A stretch of DNA of 64,000 bases from contig CP136065.1 of assembly GCA_032622095.1 (NCBI GenBank), positions 98,899,343-98,963,342 on the forward strand, written 5' to 3'. The translations under genes and the position numbers were made by a program. Shown here one piece after another: positions 24,201 to 30,964 of the stretch. Numbering within the stretch: the stretch's first letter is position 1; the number at the start of each line of letters is the position of its first letter. The notes beneath the pieces were generated by a model. It did no database searches. It was not told the origin of the DNA and saw only the letters and a program-made list of their open reading frames with translations. Source of the stretch: Siphonodentalium dalli (taxonomy: Eukaryota > Mollusca > Scaphopoda > Gadilida > Siphonodentaliidae).

Positions 24201-24933
24201 TATGCATGTTAATTTCAAATATGCATGGTCCAATTTGGCACCAAACTATTCATCATTTACCAACAAATTTCCGGCTTACGAGGCACTAATATGTTGAAAA
24301 AAAACTTGCAATCACCATCAATCAAAGGTGCAGTAGATAATTGTCTGTGATCAATTCCATGAAAATTTGCTCGGAATTTTTTCCAGCAGTGTGAATGTAT
24401 ATGCCATAAAATGTGTTCGCATTCTATTCGAATAAAACATGAACATTATTTTCAATCTAATTCATTCGCAATACATCGTCAATAGGGAAGAGGTAACAAT
24501 TACCTGCAAAAATAATTCGATCAGAACAAACTTAAAGCCTAATTTATATATCTTTTTATTAACTTTTGAGCGCCCGTCCAGTGTAAAAATGCCTCTTTTC
24601 AAAGCGGAATTTCGCACGCAAAACATCTTATTATAGGGCTTGTATATAACTGTATGTAACGCTATGTTCTGGTATATGCTCTCATTATTTTCTTATATAG
24701 GTTCGACCTATAGTTATTTTCTTATATAGGTTCGACCTGTAGTTATTTTCTGGTATAAACACATAGTAATAGTTGTTGATATGGTCTCTCGGATGCTGTA
24801 TTTTTATGATGACACTATACATTACATTATTTACCTTGGATCTCATCTTTTGTGCCAAAATATCAGTAGTATCACTAGCGAACATAGCCAGACTGGGCGT
24901 ATGAGACGATTCCCTGCTAACGAGGTCCATCAT
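2760..24933 (-). CDS. Gene B: LRRC74-like leucine-rich-repeat protein, N-terminal part (7 exons, runs off left edge)
   Basis: Seven minus-strand exons (24933-24835, 17743-17503, 16325-16129, 9472-9365, 5712-5619, 4272-4223, 2841-2760) join in one frame for 871 nt, about 290 codons; all junctions are GT/AG and the phases are 0,1,0,0,1,0 and then 1 leaving the last exon. The product has a charged, Ser/Arg-rich N-terminal region of about 135 residues with an acidic patch (DLEDFPDDFDYEGT), a short pre-LRR helix ('YMRACKHFNV'), then about four to five leucine-rich repeats of the ribonuclease-inhibitor type (L-x-L-x-x-N-x-I-x-x-x-G-A). Order and spacing fit the LRRC74A/B family, whose molecular function is poorly known; such repeats usually bind proteins. 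The remaining repeats and C terminus should lie beyond position 1. Introns are 1.2-7.1 kb and full of repeats. The same family's C-terminal half lies upstream at 37-50 kb. Confidence 0.85.
2842..4222. other. Gene B intron, with a possible SINE 3' end
   Basis: Intron between the exons at 4272-4223 and 2841-2760. At 4060-4120, 'gtggcccaacggctaaaacg' followed by 'acgtaaaatc' and an (aaac)n tail resembles the 3' end of a tRNA-derived SINE; no A/B boxes were seen upstream, so it would be 5'-truncated. Confidence 0.4.
4223..4272 (-). CDS. Gene B, short leucine-rich repeat exon
   Basis: Only 50 nt, phase 1 in and phase 0 out; acceptor 'tgactttttcag', donor GAG^GTGAGT. It encodes (G)NNYEEDDADVFREFIE, which completes the repeat 'KLDLSGNNYEEDDADVF' opened in the previous exon. 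Being so short, it can be recognised only because both splice sites and both phases fit the neighbours. Confidence 0.88.
5619..5712 (-). CDS. Gene B, leucine-rich repeat exon
   Basis: 94 nt, phase 0 in, phase 1 out; acceptor 'cattattcag', donor TCGG^GTTAGT, slightly weak. It encodes LSENNIGIDGAATLLQVL then RKANVIRKLDLS(G), continuing the repeat begun in the previous exon (TELILSENN across the junction) and starting the next. Confidence 0.9.
6150..7626. repeat. Tandem satellite, about 17 copies of an ~86-bp unit with internal inverted repeats
   Basis: The landmark 'ttaccctgcaaa' recurs at about 6226, 6310, 6405, 6490, 6576, 6661, 6748, 6836, 6920, 7010, 7094, 7180, 7267, 7352, 7441, 7527 and 7612, mostly 84-90 bp apart. 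Each unit holds 'ttttacaaggg', a 17-bp spacer 'taataacaatctcgtat', then 'cccccttgtaaaa' and finally 'gatattaccctg'. The first and third blocks are complementary, and 'gggtaata' is complementary to 'tattaccc', giving two competing hairpins. Reading frames through the array are by-products. It lies in the gene B intron between exons 9472-9365 and 5712-5619. Confidence 0.93.
7952..8087. repeat. GC-rich palindrome (hairpin) in AT-rich sequence
   Basis: Left arm 'ttacacggcttgttgagg', 'ggatacggtgtggtatgcc'; right arm 'ggcataccacaccgta', 'cctcaacaagccgtgtaa'. A second, inner inverted pair is 'tctcgtatcacccttcgg' with 'gggggatacgag'. Total about 136 bp. The second copy at 8727-8870 has the same arms, with an expanded C tract in its right arm. 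Confidence 0.85.
8150..8465. repeat. Dispersed repeat, copy 1 (copy 2 at 10861-11180)
   Basis: Both copies carry 'acaaggggaaattaacagtg', 'tgtccaattcgtacctctgt' and 'gacattgatcgggcagctag' in the same order and orientation, with a few percent divergence. No ORF or RNA gene recognised. Confidence 0.85.
9365..9472 (-). CDS. Gene B, leucine-rich repeat exon
   Basis: 108 nt, phase 0 in and out; acceptor 'ctttttgtag', donor GAACTG^GTAAGA. It encodes 36 residues with the repeat core SLNLQDNDIGASGVTYI followed by SDLLRENTFVTEL, the start of the next repeat. The N at the asparagine-ladder position and the G-x-x-G/A turn are intact. Confidence 0.92.
9895..10306. mobile_element. Foldback/MITE with ~140-bp inverted arms
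   Basis: Left arm about 9895-10045, right arm about 10148-10306, inverted. Matching pairs: 'gtagagatcatattccac' with 'gtgggatatgatctac'; 'gttttgacagggaat' with 'ggttccctgtcaaaac'; 'aatgtacttcactgta' with 'tacagtgaagtacatt'; 'cccaactcgacatt' with 'gacattttgagttggg' (imperfect). No coding sequence. Confidence 0.8.
10540..12270. mobile_element. Probable non-autonomous DNA transposon with ~90-bp inverted ends and repeated 'cgattcagcgac' motifs
   Basis: The left end (10550-10645) and right end (12165-12260) are inverted copies: 'gcgaccaatttcacga', 'cttgacaaccatg' and 'caacggcattttaacgat' all recur in reverse complement. The motif cgattcagcgacc occurs two to three times per end, as subterminal transposase-binding repeats do. 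The 1.5-kb interior has no transposase ORF and includes the dispersed repeat at 10861-11180. Exact termini and target duplication are not resolved. Confidence 0.65.
10861..11180. repeat. Dispersed repeat, copy 2 of 8150-8465
   Basis: Same orientation and order as copy 1, ending near 'tgccttcgttgtaatgaa' in both. It sits inside the larger 10.54-12.27 kb inverted-repeat-bounded region. Confidence 0.85.
12405..12965. repeat. Interspersed repeat with a (cgtccgttcgtt)n tract and two internal ~189-bp copies
   Basis: It starts with 'gggggactatagaaacggg' and a cgtccgtccgtt tract (12461-12502). Then 'ttcatggtgtaat' and 'tatatagatgacggaaaaat' each occur twice, 189 bp apart (12519-12660 and 12708-12860), ending near 'atcgggggacactgtggtcg'. 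This repeat style is common in mollusc genomes (general knowledge). No ORF. Confidence 0.75.
13179..13524. mobile_element. MITE with ~35-bp inverted ends
   Basis: The left terminus 'taagaccaaagaaaaataat' followed by 'ctggtttgggtt' is inverted at the right as 'aacccaaaccacaag' then 'attattttctttggccta'. Sub-terminal 'gtaggtaggcttgaca' has a related inverted or direct partner near 13455-13485. Length about 346 bp; no ORF. Confidence 0.75.
13930..14060. repeat. Dispersed 'aatttccaactgttg' repeat, copy 1
   Basis: The phrase 'aaatttccaa...attgt(t)g...tcaggcat' and 'tttccaactgttg' recurs at 17825-18130 and 22860-23060 in the same orientation. Relation by eye only; element limits unknown. Confidence 0.5.
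15214..15837. mobile_element. TIR element, ~624 bp, ends near 'tacct(t/c)actcgtatttaa'
   Basis: Left end 15214-15262: 'taccttactcgtatttaaat' then 'tcgcgcagtactatgtttcgc'-like sequence. Right end 15795-15837 is its reverse complement with a few changes. Both ends also carry 'aaaactgagcgaaaa' internally. No transposase; no clear target duplication. Confidence 0.78.
16129..16325 (-). CDS. Gene B, pre-LRR helix and first leucine-rich repeat
   Basis: 197 nt; acceptor 'tctattttaccag', donor CTACTG^GTGAGT; phase 1 in, phase 0 out. The encoded segment runs (S)EDETETCDKKGS... through 'YMRACKHFNVTPSS' to 'LNLRHNNLCAIGTKALCSGL'. The motif aromatic-x-x-AC-x-x-x-x-V-x-P-S followed about 15 residues later by an LRR with L-N-L-x-x-N-x-L-x-x-x-G-x-x-A-L is the signature start of the LRRC74 repeat domain. 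Phases and sequence join directly to the exon at 9472. Confidence 0.9.
16376..16612. repeat. Three tandem copies of a ~79-bp unit next to a gene B splice acceptor
   Basis: 'tgtcgttattgatt(a/g)gtgaa' begins at about 16376, 16455 and 16535, each followed by a diverged 'tactagattttgtaaatt' and 'gacaaaattgacaaatattc'. The array starts some 50 bp upstream (in transcription sense) of the acceptor at 16326. Confidence 0.85.
17503..17743 (-). CDS. Gene B, N-terminal basic/acidic exon
   Basis: 241 nt, entering in phase 0 after the acceptor 'ctcctaatttcag' and leaving in phase 1 at ACAT^GTGAGT, a consensus donor. It encodes 80 residues starting YNPSNFAKRPVTADPYSLTS, with basic stretches (PKRRVKSG, RQPRRRQ) and a Ser/Thr-rich linker, and closing with the acidic DLEDFPDDFDYEGT. 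Acidic sequence just before the first repeat is typical of LRRC74-like proteins. The basic part could be a phosphorylation or localisation region; that is inference. The 1.2-kb intron that follows contains three 79-bp tandem copies next to the next acceptor. Confidence 0.8.
17820..18130. repeat. Dispersed 'tttccaactgttgg' repeat, copy 2
   Basis: Contains 'aaactttccaactgttgga', 'gaacaatttcaaccta' and 'ttccaactattgtgtcaggc', shared with 22860-23060 and in part with 13930-14060. Confidence 0.6.
18636..19468. mobile_element. TIR element of ~833 bp without coding capacity
   Basis: The left end 'agggcggtttacattacata' plus 'gatctgtatacag' is inverted at the right as 'ctgtatacagatctacagc' plus 'aatgtaaacacaccct'. 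About 30-bp TIRs with two or three mismatches. No transposase-like ORF inside. Confidence 0.75.
19470..20455. other. Gene-free stretch, weak MITE-like ends only
   Basis: No exon recognised. 'attaaagagaagct' near 19804 and 'gtctctttaat' near 20009 are a weak inverted pair and might be a ~220-bp MITE. Confidence 0.4.
20456..21203 (-). repeat. TGACCTTGA-rich interspersed repeat, inverted copy
   Basis: It starts with 'ctagaaggtgacccgacttc' and ends in 'cagatcttccaaaatatata', the exact reverse order of the copies at 29.9-32.6 kb. The interior is three to four diverged subunits of about 130 bp, each with 'tgaccttgaa' and 'caaggtcaaggtcac'. A long (at)n tract follows (21203-21251). Confidence 0.88.
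21203..21251. repeat. (AT)n microsatellite
   Basis: About 49 bp of alternating A and T at the end of the preceding repeat. Confidence 0.97.
21370..22138 (-). mobile_element. Non-LTR retrotransposon, 5'-truncated 3' end (ORF2 C terminus plus 3' UTR)
   Basis: From about 22132 down to 21795 the minus strand encodes KHNDVEIAKKLTRLRLRC..., then the Cys/His cluster 'YCMCGCIETARHFFLEC' and a tail ending ITSNRFQRFFS-stop. This C-x-C-G-x(3)-E-x(3)-HF-x(2)-C pattern is the C-terminal zinc-knuckle-like domain downstream of the reverse transcriptase in several CR1/Jockey-type LINE families. An in-frame stop lies upstream, consistent with 5' truncation. The stretch 21370-21440 forms the 3'-UTR hairpin ('gaagccctctccct'), similar to 34160-34215. 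Confidence is high for the domain, moderate for the limits. Confidence 0.82.
22860..23060. repeat. Dispersed 'tttccaactgttg' repeat, copy 3
   Basis: 'gaacaatttcaaccc', 'gtgaaatttccaac' and 'tgtgtcaggtatgaactttc' match 17820-18130. Confidence 0.6.
23592..23906. mobile_element. Long hairpin, ~130-bp inverted arms around a ~50-bp loop
   Basis: Left arm 23592-23723, right arm 23774-23906. Inverted matches: 'ccatctccttttatactcaa', 'gaatgaatttgagc', 'tacactcatgt', 'ctctatgaac'. About 85-90% identical by eye. The right end adjoins 'gtgtacagtactcctttaa', a phrase found (as 'gtacagtacccctttaa') near 47455, suggesting a MITE family end. Frames through the arms are open for 40-50 codons but resemble no family I know. 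Confidence 0.85.
24690..24750. repeat. Two tandem copies of a 29-bp unit
   Basis: 'ttcttatataggttcgacct' occurs at 24691 and 24720. Confidence 0.85.
24835..24933 (-). CDS. Gene B, probable first coding exon
   Basis: The minus strand reads MMDLVSRESSHTPS..., 33 codons, ending TCC AAG followed by GTAAAT, a good donor in phase 0 that matches the phase-0 acceptor at 17743. An in-frame TGA lies six codons upstream of the first ATG, so the start at 24933 is the first possible one; a second ATG follows immediately. The assignment rests on splice phase and on the absence of a better start, not on family similarity, because the extreme N terminus of this family is not conserved. The intron to the next exon would be 7.1 kb. 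An alternative is a chance ORF with a fortuitous donor. Confidence 0.5.
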
Positions 24934-25359
24934 CCTGGGAGGCTGCTCTCAGAAATAAGTAATATACCACGAGAAACGGCAGATCACCTCTATAGACACA
25001 TATTTAGTAGAATCCGCGTTGTCGAAGAAAAAAATGGAGAATTCAGTCACACAAACTATCTGCTAAGCAGCTCATCAATTTGAATCGAACGTCATGTGAA
25101 ATCCCAAATTATTCCAATTATTGAAACTAAACTATACTCAGATAAAATAATTGAATATGAACTCAACCTCAGTACATTATAAACTGTTATACAGCGCATT
25201 ATAAACTATTACAGTCCATTGTGACATGAATATCGTTCGGTCGGCAGAACCATAAACATATGGACTATTTTATTCTGTGTATTTGTATTCATTGTGGTTT
25301 AACAATCATTTCATGCTTAAATAATTGTCTTATACTACACTATGTTTCCTGTATTCTTT

Positions 25360-26080
25360 GTGATATATGACGCGTGTAGGTGTGTAATTCAGACAGATTA
25401 TTAACGGACCATACAACAATTAGAGATTAGTTCGGTCATTACGCACGGAGAATAAAAAGAACAGGAACATTTATAACGTAACCCTTTCATCACCATTTCA
25501 TGACGGGAGCGGCACTGCATGGTGAAGTATAAGATATCCGGTGCCAATGCATTCTCTTGTATAATCGAGTCTCCATTGGGGAGCCCCGCATATATAAGAG
25601 AATGAACTAGCTTACAAGGTCAAGTAAATATTATTAGGCCATTAACCCTTTCATAGCGGGAGCTGCTGCACTTGTGCAGATTTAAAGACACTGTAATATA
25701 TGACGCGTCTAGGTGTGTAACTCAGACAGATTATTAACGGAGCATATAACAATCAGAGATTAGTTCGGTCATTACGCACGGAGAATAAAAAGAGCCTCGC
25801 ATATATAAGAGAATGTAACTTGTATGTAAAACCCTTCGGGTTTTACACAAGTTATCTCCACTTACCTCACGGTTACATCTCCATAAAAACAGTCCACATG
25901 ACAGTTAATCCTTATATGCGAGTCTCTCATAGGGAGCCTCGCATATATAATAGAATGTACTGACTTACAAGGTCAAGGCAAATATTGTTCGGCCAATGTA
26001 TTCTCTTATATATGCGAGGTTCCCTATGTGAGACTCGCATATATAAGAGAATGCATTGGCACAGGGTTTTCGCAAAATTT
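25360..26080. repeat. Cluster of MITE-like pieces: duplicated 'gacgcgt' block, 'aaccctttcat' ends and 'ctcgcatatataagagaat' palindromes
   Basis: A ~100-bp block ('gtgtgtaa(t/c)tcagacagat' to 'cattacgcacggagaataaa') occurs at 25370-25465 and again at 25697-25793. Termini like 'taaccctttcat...gggagc' occur at 25483 and 25640. The phrase 'ctcgcatatataagagaatg' and its complement recur several times (25560-26055), giving mutually pairing hairpins. The same family is at 35058-35340. Confidence 0.75.
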
Positions 26081-26839
26081 CAATTCCATCCATGGCAGAG
26101 TTAAATGTATAGATTTTCACGTCAGTTACAAATGTGTGTTGAACTTATTATCTGAACATTTCATACGGAAACTAATCATCCGTGAGTATTTAGTAAAGAC
26201 ATGGGGTAAATAATGCTATAGGGGAGTCAGAAATTCAAACGTCACGTACAATAACAAATCTACGTCACGCTCGTAACTTTCGACCCTTCCACAAGTTCTT
26301 ATGAAAATCTACAGAGCGTGTTCCGATAATTTATGACAATTACTTCGTGCAATAACATAATTATGCATATAGTTCTATAAGCACAACCATATTTCTGATA
26401 GACCTCGCTAGATTTATCTTGTGATGTGACTAAATTAGCTGCAGTGTGCAGCATGGGTGTTACGTGAACAGGAGTCGTCGGTTCGGTGTGTCCGAGACTG
26501 CACGTACATGCACCCCACCCCTGAAATGCCAACTGAATTTCCATCATTTCTTGACAATTTTAAGAAGCTTTATTTTGTGATCTATTAGCTCATTTATTGA
26601 TATCTTGTTCCAAACACCGCTGTTTTCTGTATCAATCAATATGTGTCTTCTTTCCAAATATTTTAAATCAGACTAACAACAGGGGAACGGGAATACTCGC
26701 CCGAAGACGACACACCCAAGCTCAGTTGCGGGAGTTTCTGACCAAACATTAGCTTTAGTGACAAATATGATCCGAATCTATCAATATTATGGAAGCCCAT
26801 TTACAATACTAATAGGCATTAGTGCAAACGCATAAAAAT

Positions 26840-27055
26840 TTGTCTGCGATAAATCGCAAACTACTTTGCAAACTAAATCCCAAACCTTTATCCTAAACAT
26901 CTTTGCAATAAATTACAAACATCTTTCCGATAAAATACTTTGCGATCTCATTGACTTTGCGGTAAATCGCAAACAAATTTGCGATCGCAAACATATTTGC
27001 GATTTATCGCAAATGTTTGCAATTTATCGCAAAGGTGTGCGATTTATCAACATAA
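26840..27055. repeat. Degenerate minisatellite of palindromic 'tttgcgatttatcgcaaa' units
   Basis: Variants of 'gcgataaatcgcaaac' and 'tttgcgatttatcgcaaa' recur about ten times in 215 bp, becoming cleaner toward 26955-27050. The unit is self-complementary. Confidence 0.85.
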
Positions 27056-27469
27056 ACCGTGCACATGTATATACAAGTAGATGTTTTGAAAGTGGCAGGA
27101 TGGTTTTCAAAACTATCCATAGCGTACAGGAGCCCAAATTGGGGGTGGGGTGGTGCTCAGCCGCCTTTTTGTCTATAATAATTAAAATACAATATTTTTA
27201 CTCCGCTTTCAGGACATTCAAATTGAATCAATGGCAGCGCTGTGTATGCTTGTGTGTTTCTGGGTCAATATCAATGGCTGTATAATTAAGGAGTTACATG
27301 TCTATGTGTTTCATGTTTGAGTAGTCGTTACATCAGTGTGTATGCATGTTGTGTATTATCGGGGGGGGGGCACCCTCGAAATTGGGAAAAAATGTCCCAC
27401 GGCAATTTTAATGCTGTAGCATTATAGATTCCACAATTTGCCAAGGCATTGTTGTGGCTAATTCCTGGG

Positions 27470-27745
27470 ACTGGGGAAGTCAGTGGTTCAATGAGCACGG
27501 CGTCGGTCACCAGGCTGCATGACCTCTCATCTCTGACATACAGGGGTTCGAATCCATCATATATATGCGTGACGATCTCTGCACCAACTTCCTGCCTGAA
27601 AACTTTCCGATGATCGGTGGTTTACATATTTGCAGATGGTTTCCACCACCAACAAATGATCTGGCCTCATTGATATATCGCCTTAGCTGTGGCAAGCGAG
27701 ATAAATTATTCTGACACCGATTCTGAAACCCCAAATAAATAAATG
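27470..27745 (+). mobile_element. tRNA-derived SINE
   Basis: 'ggggttcgaatcc' (27541-27553) matches the pol III B box GGTTCGANTCC, and 'agtggttcaatgagcac' about 60 bp upstream is a fair A box. Downstream, 'tttccgatgatcggtgg', 'ggtttccaccacca' and 'ctggcctc' are the sort of conserved central domain seen in metazoan SINEs, followed by 'gctgtggcaagcgagataaa' and an (aaat)n tail at 27735. It is not a functional tRNA: no acceptor stem closes. Confidence 0.7.
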
Positions 27746-27954
27746 TGTATTAGAAAATACTCATTACGCCACATCGTGGTGTTGCTTGGTACGCAGATTT
27801 TCATGTTCGAGCGGACGATCGATAATCCACTGGGTGAATGTATTATGGTTAGGTATTTCGTACTTGAGTAAAATCGTTCCGATAGAGTGACGATAGTTCA
27901 ACAAAGATTAGCACATGTGTTTACGTCACCAGTGTAATTGTGGGGACATGTTTC

Positions 27955-28745
27955 TATTATGAAGGTTCGCTATCCCGAAGATCCACTATTCCGAAGGTTC
28001 TCTATTCTGAATACTTGCTATTTCGAAGGTTTACTATTCCGAAGGTTCGCTATTCCGAATGTTCTCAATTCCGAAGGTTTTTGTTATTTTTAGGCTAATT
28101 CTATATTCTAAAGTATTGAGAGGGTTCATTATCACGAAGATTCTTTTCATGGAGTGTGCGCTCACATCCGAACTGATCCTGCGCGCATACCGATACAGAT
28201 ACAGGAGGAAATAACTTAGAACATTAAATGTGATTTTGTTTTGTTTTCGTAGGTTTTCTTGAGATTTAATGTGATTACGTGGCATATAATATGAATGTTG
28301 TGGTATATATGGACCCTTCTGCATTAGGACATGACACAGGTACAGTTGACTTAAGTGCTGTTCTGTGCGGGCTCCAATTTGGGGTTCAATATCTTAAGGG
28401 CCAAATTTAGAATTTTATGGGCCCATACCTTTGAAATCTGGACACATAATATTAATATTGGTGGGCATGTCTCTATTCCGAAGGTTCACTATCCCGAAGG
28501 TACACTATTCCAAAAATTCTCTGAATGTTCGCTGCTCCGAAGGTTCACCAATCCGAAGGTTCGTTATTCCGAAGGTTCTCTATTACAATGGTTTTTGTTA
28601 TTTTAAGGTTAATTCTATTTACTAAAGTATTGAAAGGGTTCATTATCACGAAGATTCTTTTTATGAAGGAAATAACTTAAAACATTAAATGTGATTTTGT
28701 TTTGTTTTCGCGGGTTTTCTTGAGTTTAATGTCATTACGTATGAC
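27955..28745. repeat. Direct duplication (~510-bp offset) containing a 'ttccgaaggttcnctat' minisatellite
   Basis: Arrays of a ~15-bp unit ('cgaaggttcgctattc') occupy 27960-28090 and 28470-28595. Each is followed by the same unique flank: 'gggttcattatcacgaagat', 'gaaataactta(g/a)aacatt', 'tgtgattttgttttgttttc'. Two direct copies of the whole unit, the second lacking about 60 bp. Confidence 0.88.
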
Positions 28746-29229
28746 CTTATTTCTCATTACATATTCACGCCAAGCAGCCAACACAATTGCTATGTTTCCT
28801 GCGATTTAATGTCATTACGTGTGACCTAATGTCTCAATAATCTGCGGCAAGAGTACGCCTGCTAAAGGCGAATTATAACAGTGGGACTATAACGCTCACT
28901 GAATACTGGAGGCTATAACAAACTTCGCAGCAGGATATCGCTGAATAGACGAGTATGAGATGAGCCTAACTGCAATTGTGACTTTGTTTAAAGGCCCACT
29001 TAATTTTGGAGTCATTCATTTTTGTTATATTATATACGGTTTTAAAAACAATTTATGCCATAAAATTTGAATAAAATACTCTAATTCATCACCACTTGAA
29101 ACGCAAAATACTTCTATCTCCTAGTTTGAAACACCTTTACAAAACTGCGACAAGTCGTGCGTTGTATATCTAGCAAGTGGCAACTAACATGTCCTCTTCG
29201 GCTTTCCATAGATTTCAACGTAATTTGAT

Positions 29230-29790
29230 ACTTAGGGGTATTTGTGTCCGGGAAGTGTTTTGGACGGGTCAAATCGTGACACCGACCTGACCTTGACCTT
29301 TAAAAATGTCAATGCAAGGTCAATTTGGGTAAAACGGACGAATTTCGGCGAAATTTGATACCTAGGGATACTTTTGTCCGGGGAGTCTTTTGAATGGGTC
29401 AAATCCTGACCTCGGCGTGACCTTGACCTTCAATGTGGTCAATCAAAGGTCAAATCGGGTAAAACGGATGGATTTCGACGAAATTTGAAACCTATGGCTA
29501 CTTTTGTTGGGGGAGTGTTTTGGACGGGTCAAATCATGACTCCGACATTACCTTGACCTTCAAAATTGTTAATTAAAGGTCAAGTTGGGTAAAACGGACG
29601 GATTTCGACGAAATTTGATACCTAGGGGTACTTTTCTCCGGGGTGGGGGTGTTTTGGACGGGTCAAATCATGACCCTGACCTGACCTTGACTTTCGAAAT
29701 AATCAATTCAAGGTCAAATCGCGCCTTTCTCCGGAAATCAGATGGGAAACAGCCCGGACGAAGTCGGGCCCATCAGCTTGTGTAATAAAG
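29230..29790 (+). repeat. TGACCTTGA-rich repeat, partial copy
   Basis: Four diverged ~120-bp subunits, each with a variant of 'ggacgggtcaaatc(g/a)tgac', 'tgaccttgacctt' and 'gacgaaatttgatacctagg', closing with 'gcccggacgaagtcggg' at 29751. Confidence 0.85.
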
Positions 29791-29902
29791 AAGACAGTTT
29801 GAAGAATGTAATGTATAACACGAGAAACAGGAAAACTTGAAATATGGAAGTATGCAAATTTCCCACATAAAATGAAAGCTAGTTTATAGTATAATTATAT
29901 TA

Positions 29903-30914
29903 TCTATTATATATTTTGGAAGATCTGTCTGTGTGTGTGTGTGGTGTGTGTGAGTAAAACAATGTCCTCACAATGTTAACAGTTTTTTCCCTTAAGGCGA
30001 CGGAAATTTGTATTTTTAGAAATTTTTGATATTTTTTCGTCCGCACTAGGCGGAAATGATACTACGCATGCGTTACAAAGATTGCCGTTATTTCGTTAAA
30101 GGTACCCTCCGAGTTTGTAATATTTACGAAATAACGAGGTCCTCACAACTACGGTATTGTTTGAATTTCTAAAGAAATGTCCCCACAACGTATGTAATAC
30201 AAACAGGTGTGTGTGTGTGTGCGTGCGTGTGTGTATTCGCGATGAACTCGAAAACGGCAGACCCGATTTCGATGAAACTTCGTATGTGAGGGTACTATCG
30301 GTCGGGAAGTGGCATAGGCATATTCATTTTCAGATCCGAGGTCAACTTTTCACGTGCCGAGGTCAATTCTGTTTTTACGCCGTTTTGCGCTAATATATTT
30401 CAGTTCGGTGCTCACAACTCGATTCGATATAGCGCGAATAATAAATTGCCAGTCATATAATTTCCAATGATGTATCACACGCCTGTGTACGTTTAAAGTT
30501 TCTACCTTAATTATCGGGAAGAACGCAGGACCATGATTCGCTCATCGAAAAACATTCCGTAAATATATTACGCCGTCAACAGATCGTGACGTGATCGCGT
30601 TTAACTCTTAACCGGCCGATGTCGCGTTAACTCATCACCGGCCGAGGTATCCGCAAATGACATTGGGCAATATATATATCTCGGGAACGGGTGGAGCTAT
30701 CGACTTGAAATTTGGTATGTGAATGTATCTTGCCCCGGATACGAATTTTATCGGGTCGCCGAGCCCGTGCGACTCCAGCTTCGCGCATGCGCAGACAAGA
30801 TCTCGGAAACGAGTGGAGCTATCGACTTGAAATTTGGTTTTTGAATAGCCCGGACGAATTCGGGTCACCTTCTAGTATATATATATATATATATCTATTA
30901 TATATTTTGGAAGA

Positions 30915-30964
<50 letters not shown>

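Noticed and set aside
24781-25083. Plus-strand frame of 100 codons
   Set aside because: The minus strand of the same stretch has a start codon, an upstream stop and a consensus donor in the phase needed by gene B; the plus frame shows no family features.
27500-27560. A tRNA gene, because of the perfect B box 'ggttcgaatcc'
   Set aside because: No acceptor, D or anticodon stem can be closed and the downstream sequence is SINE-like; called a SINE instead.
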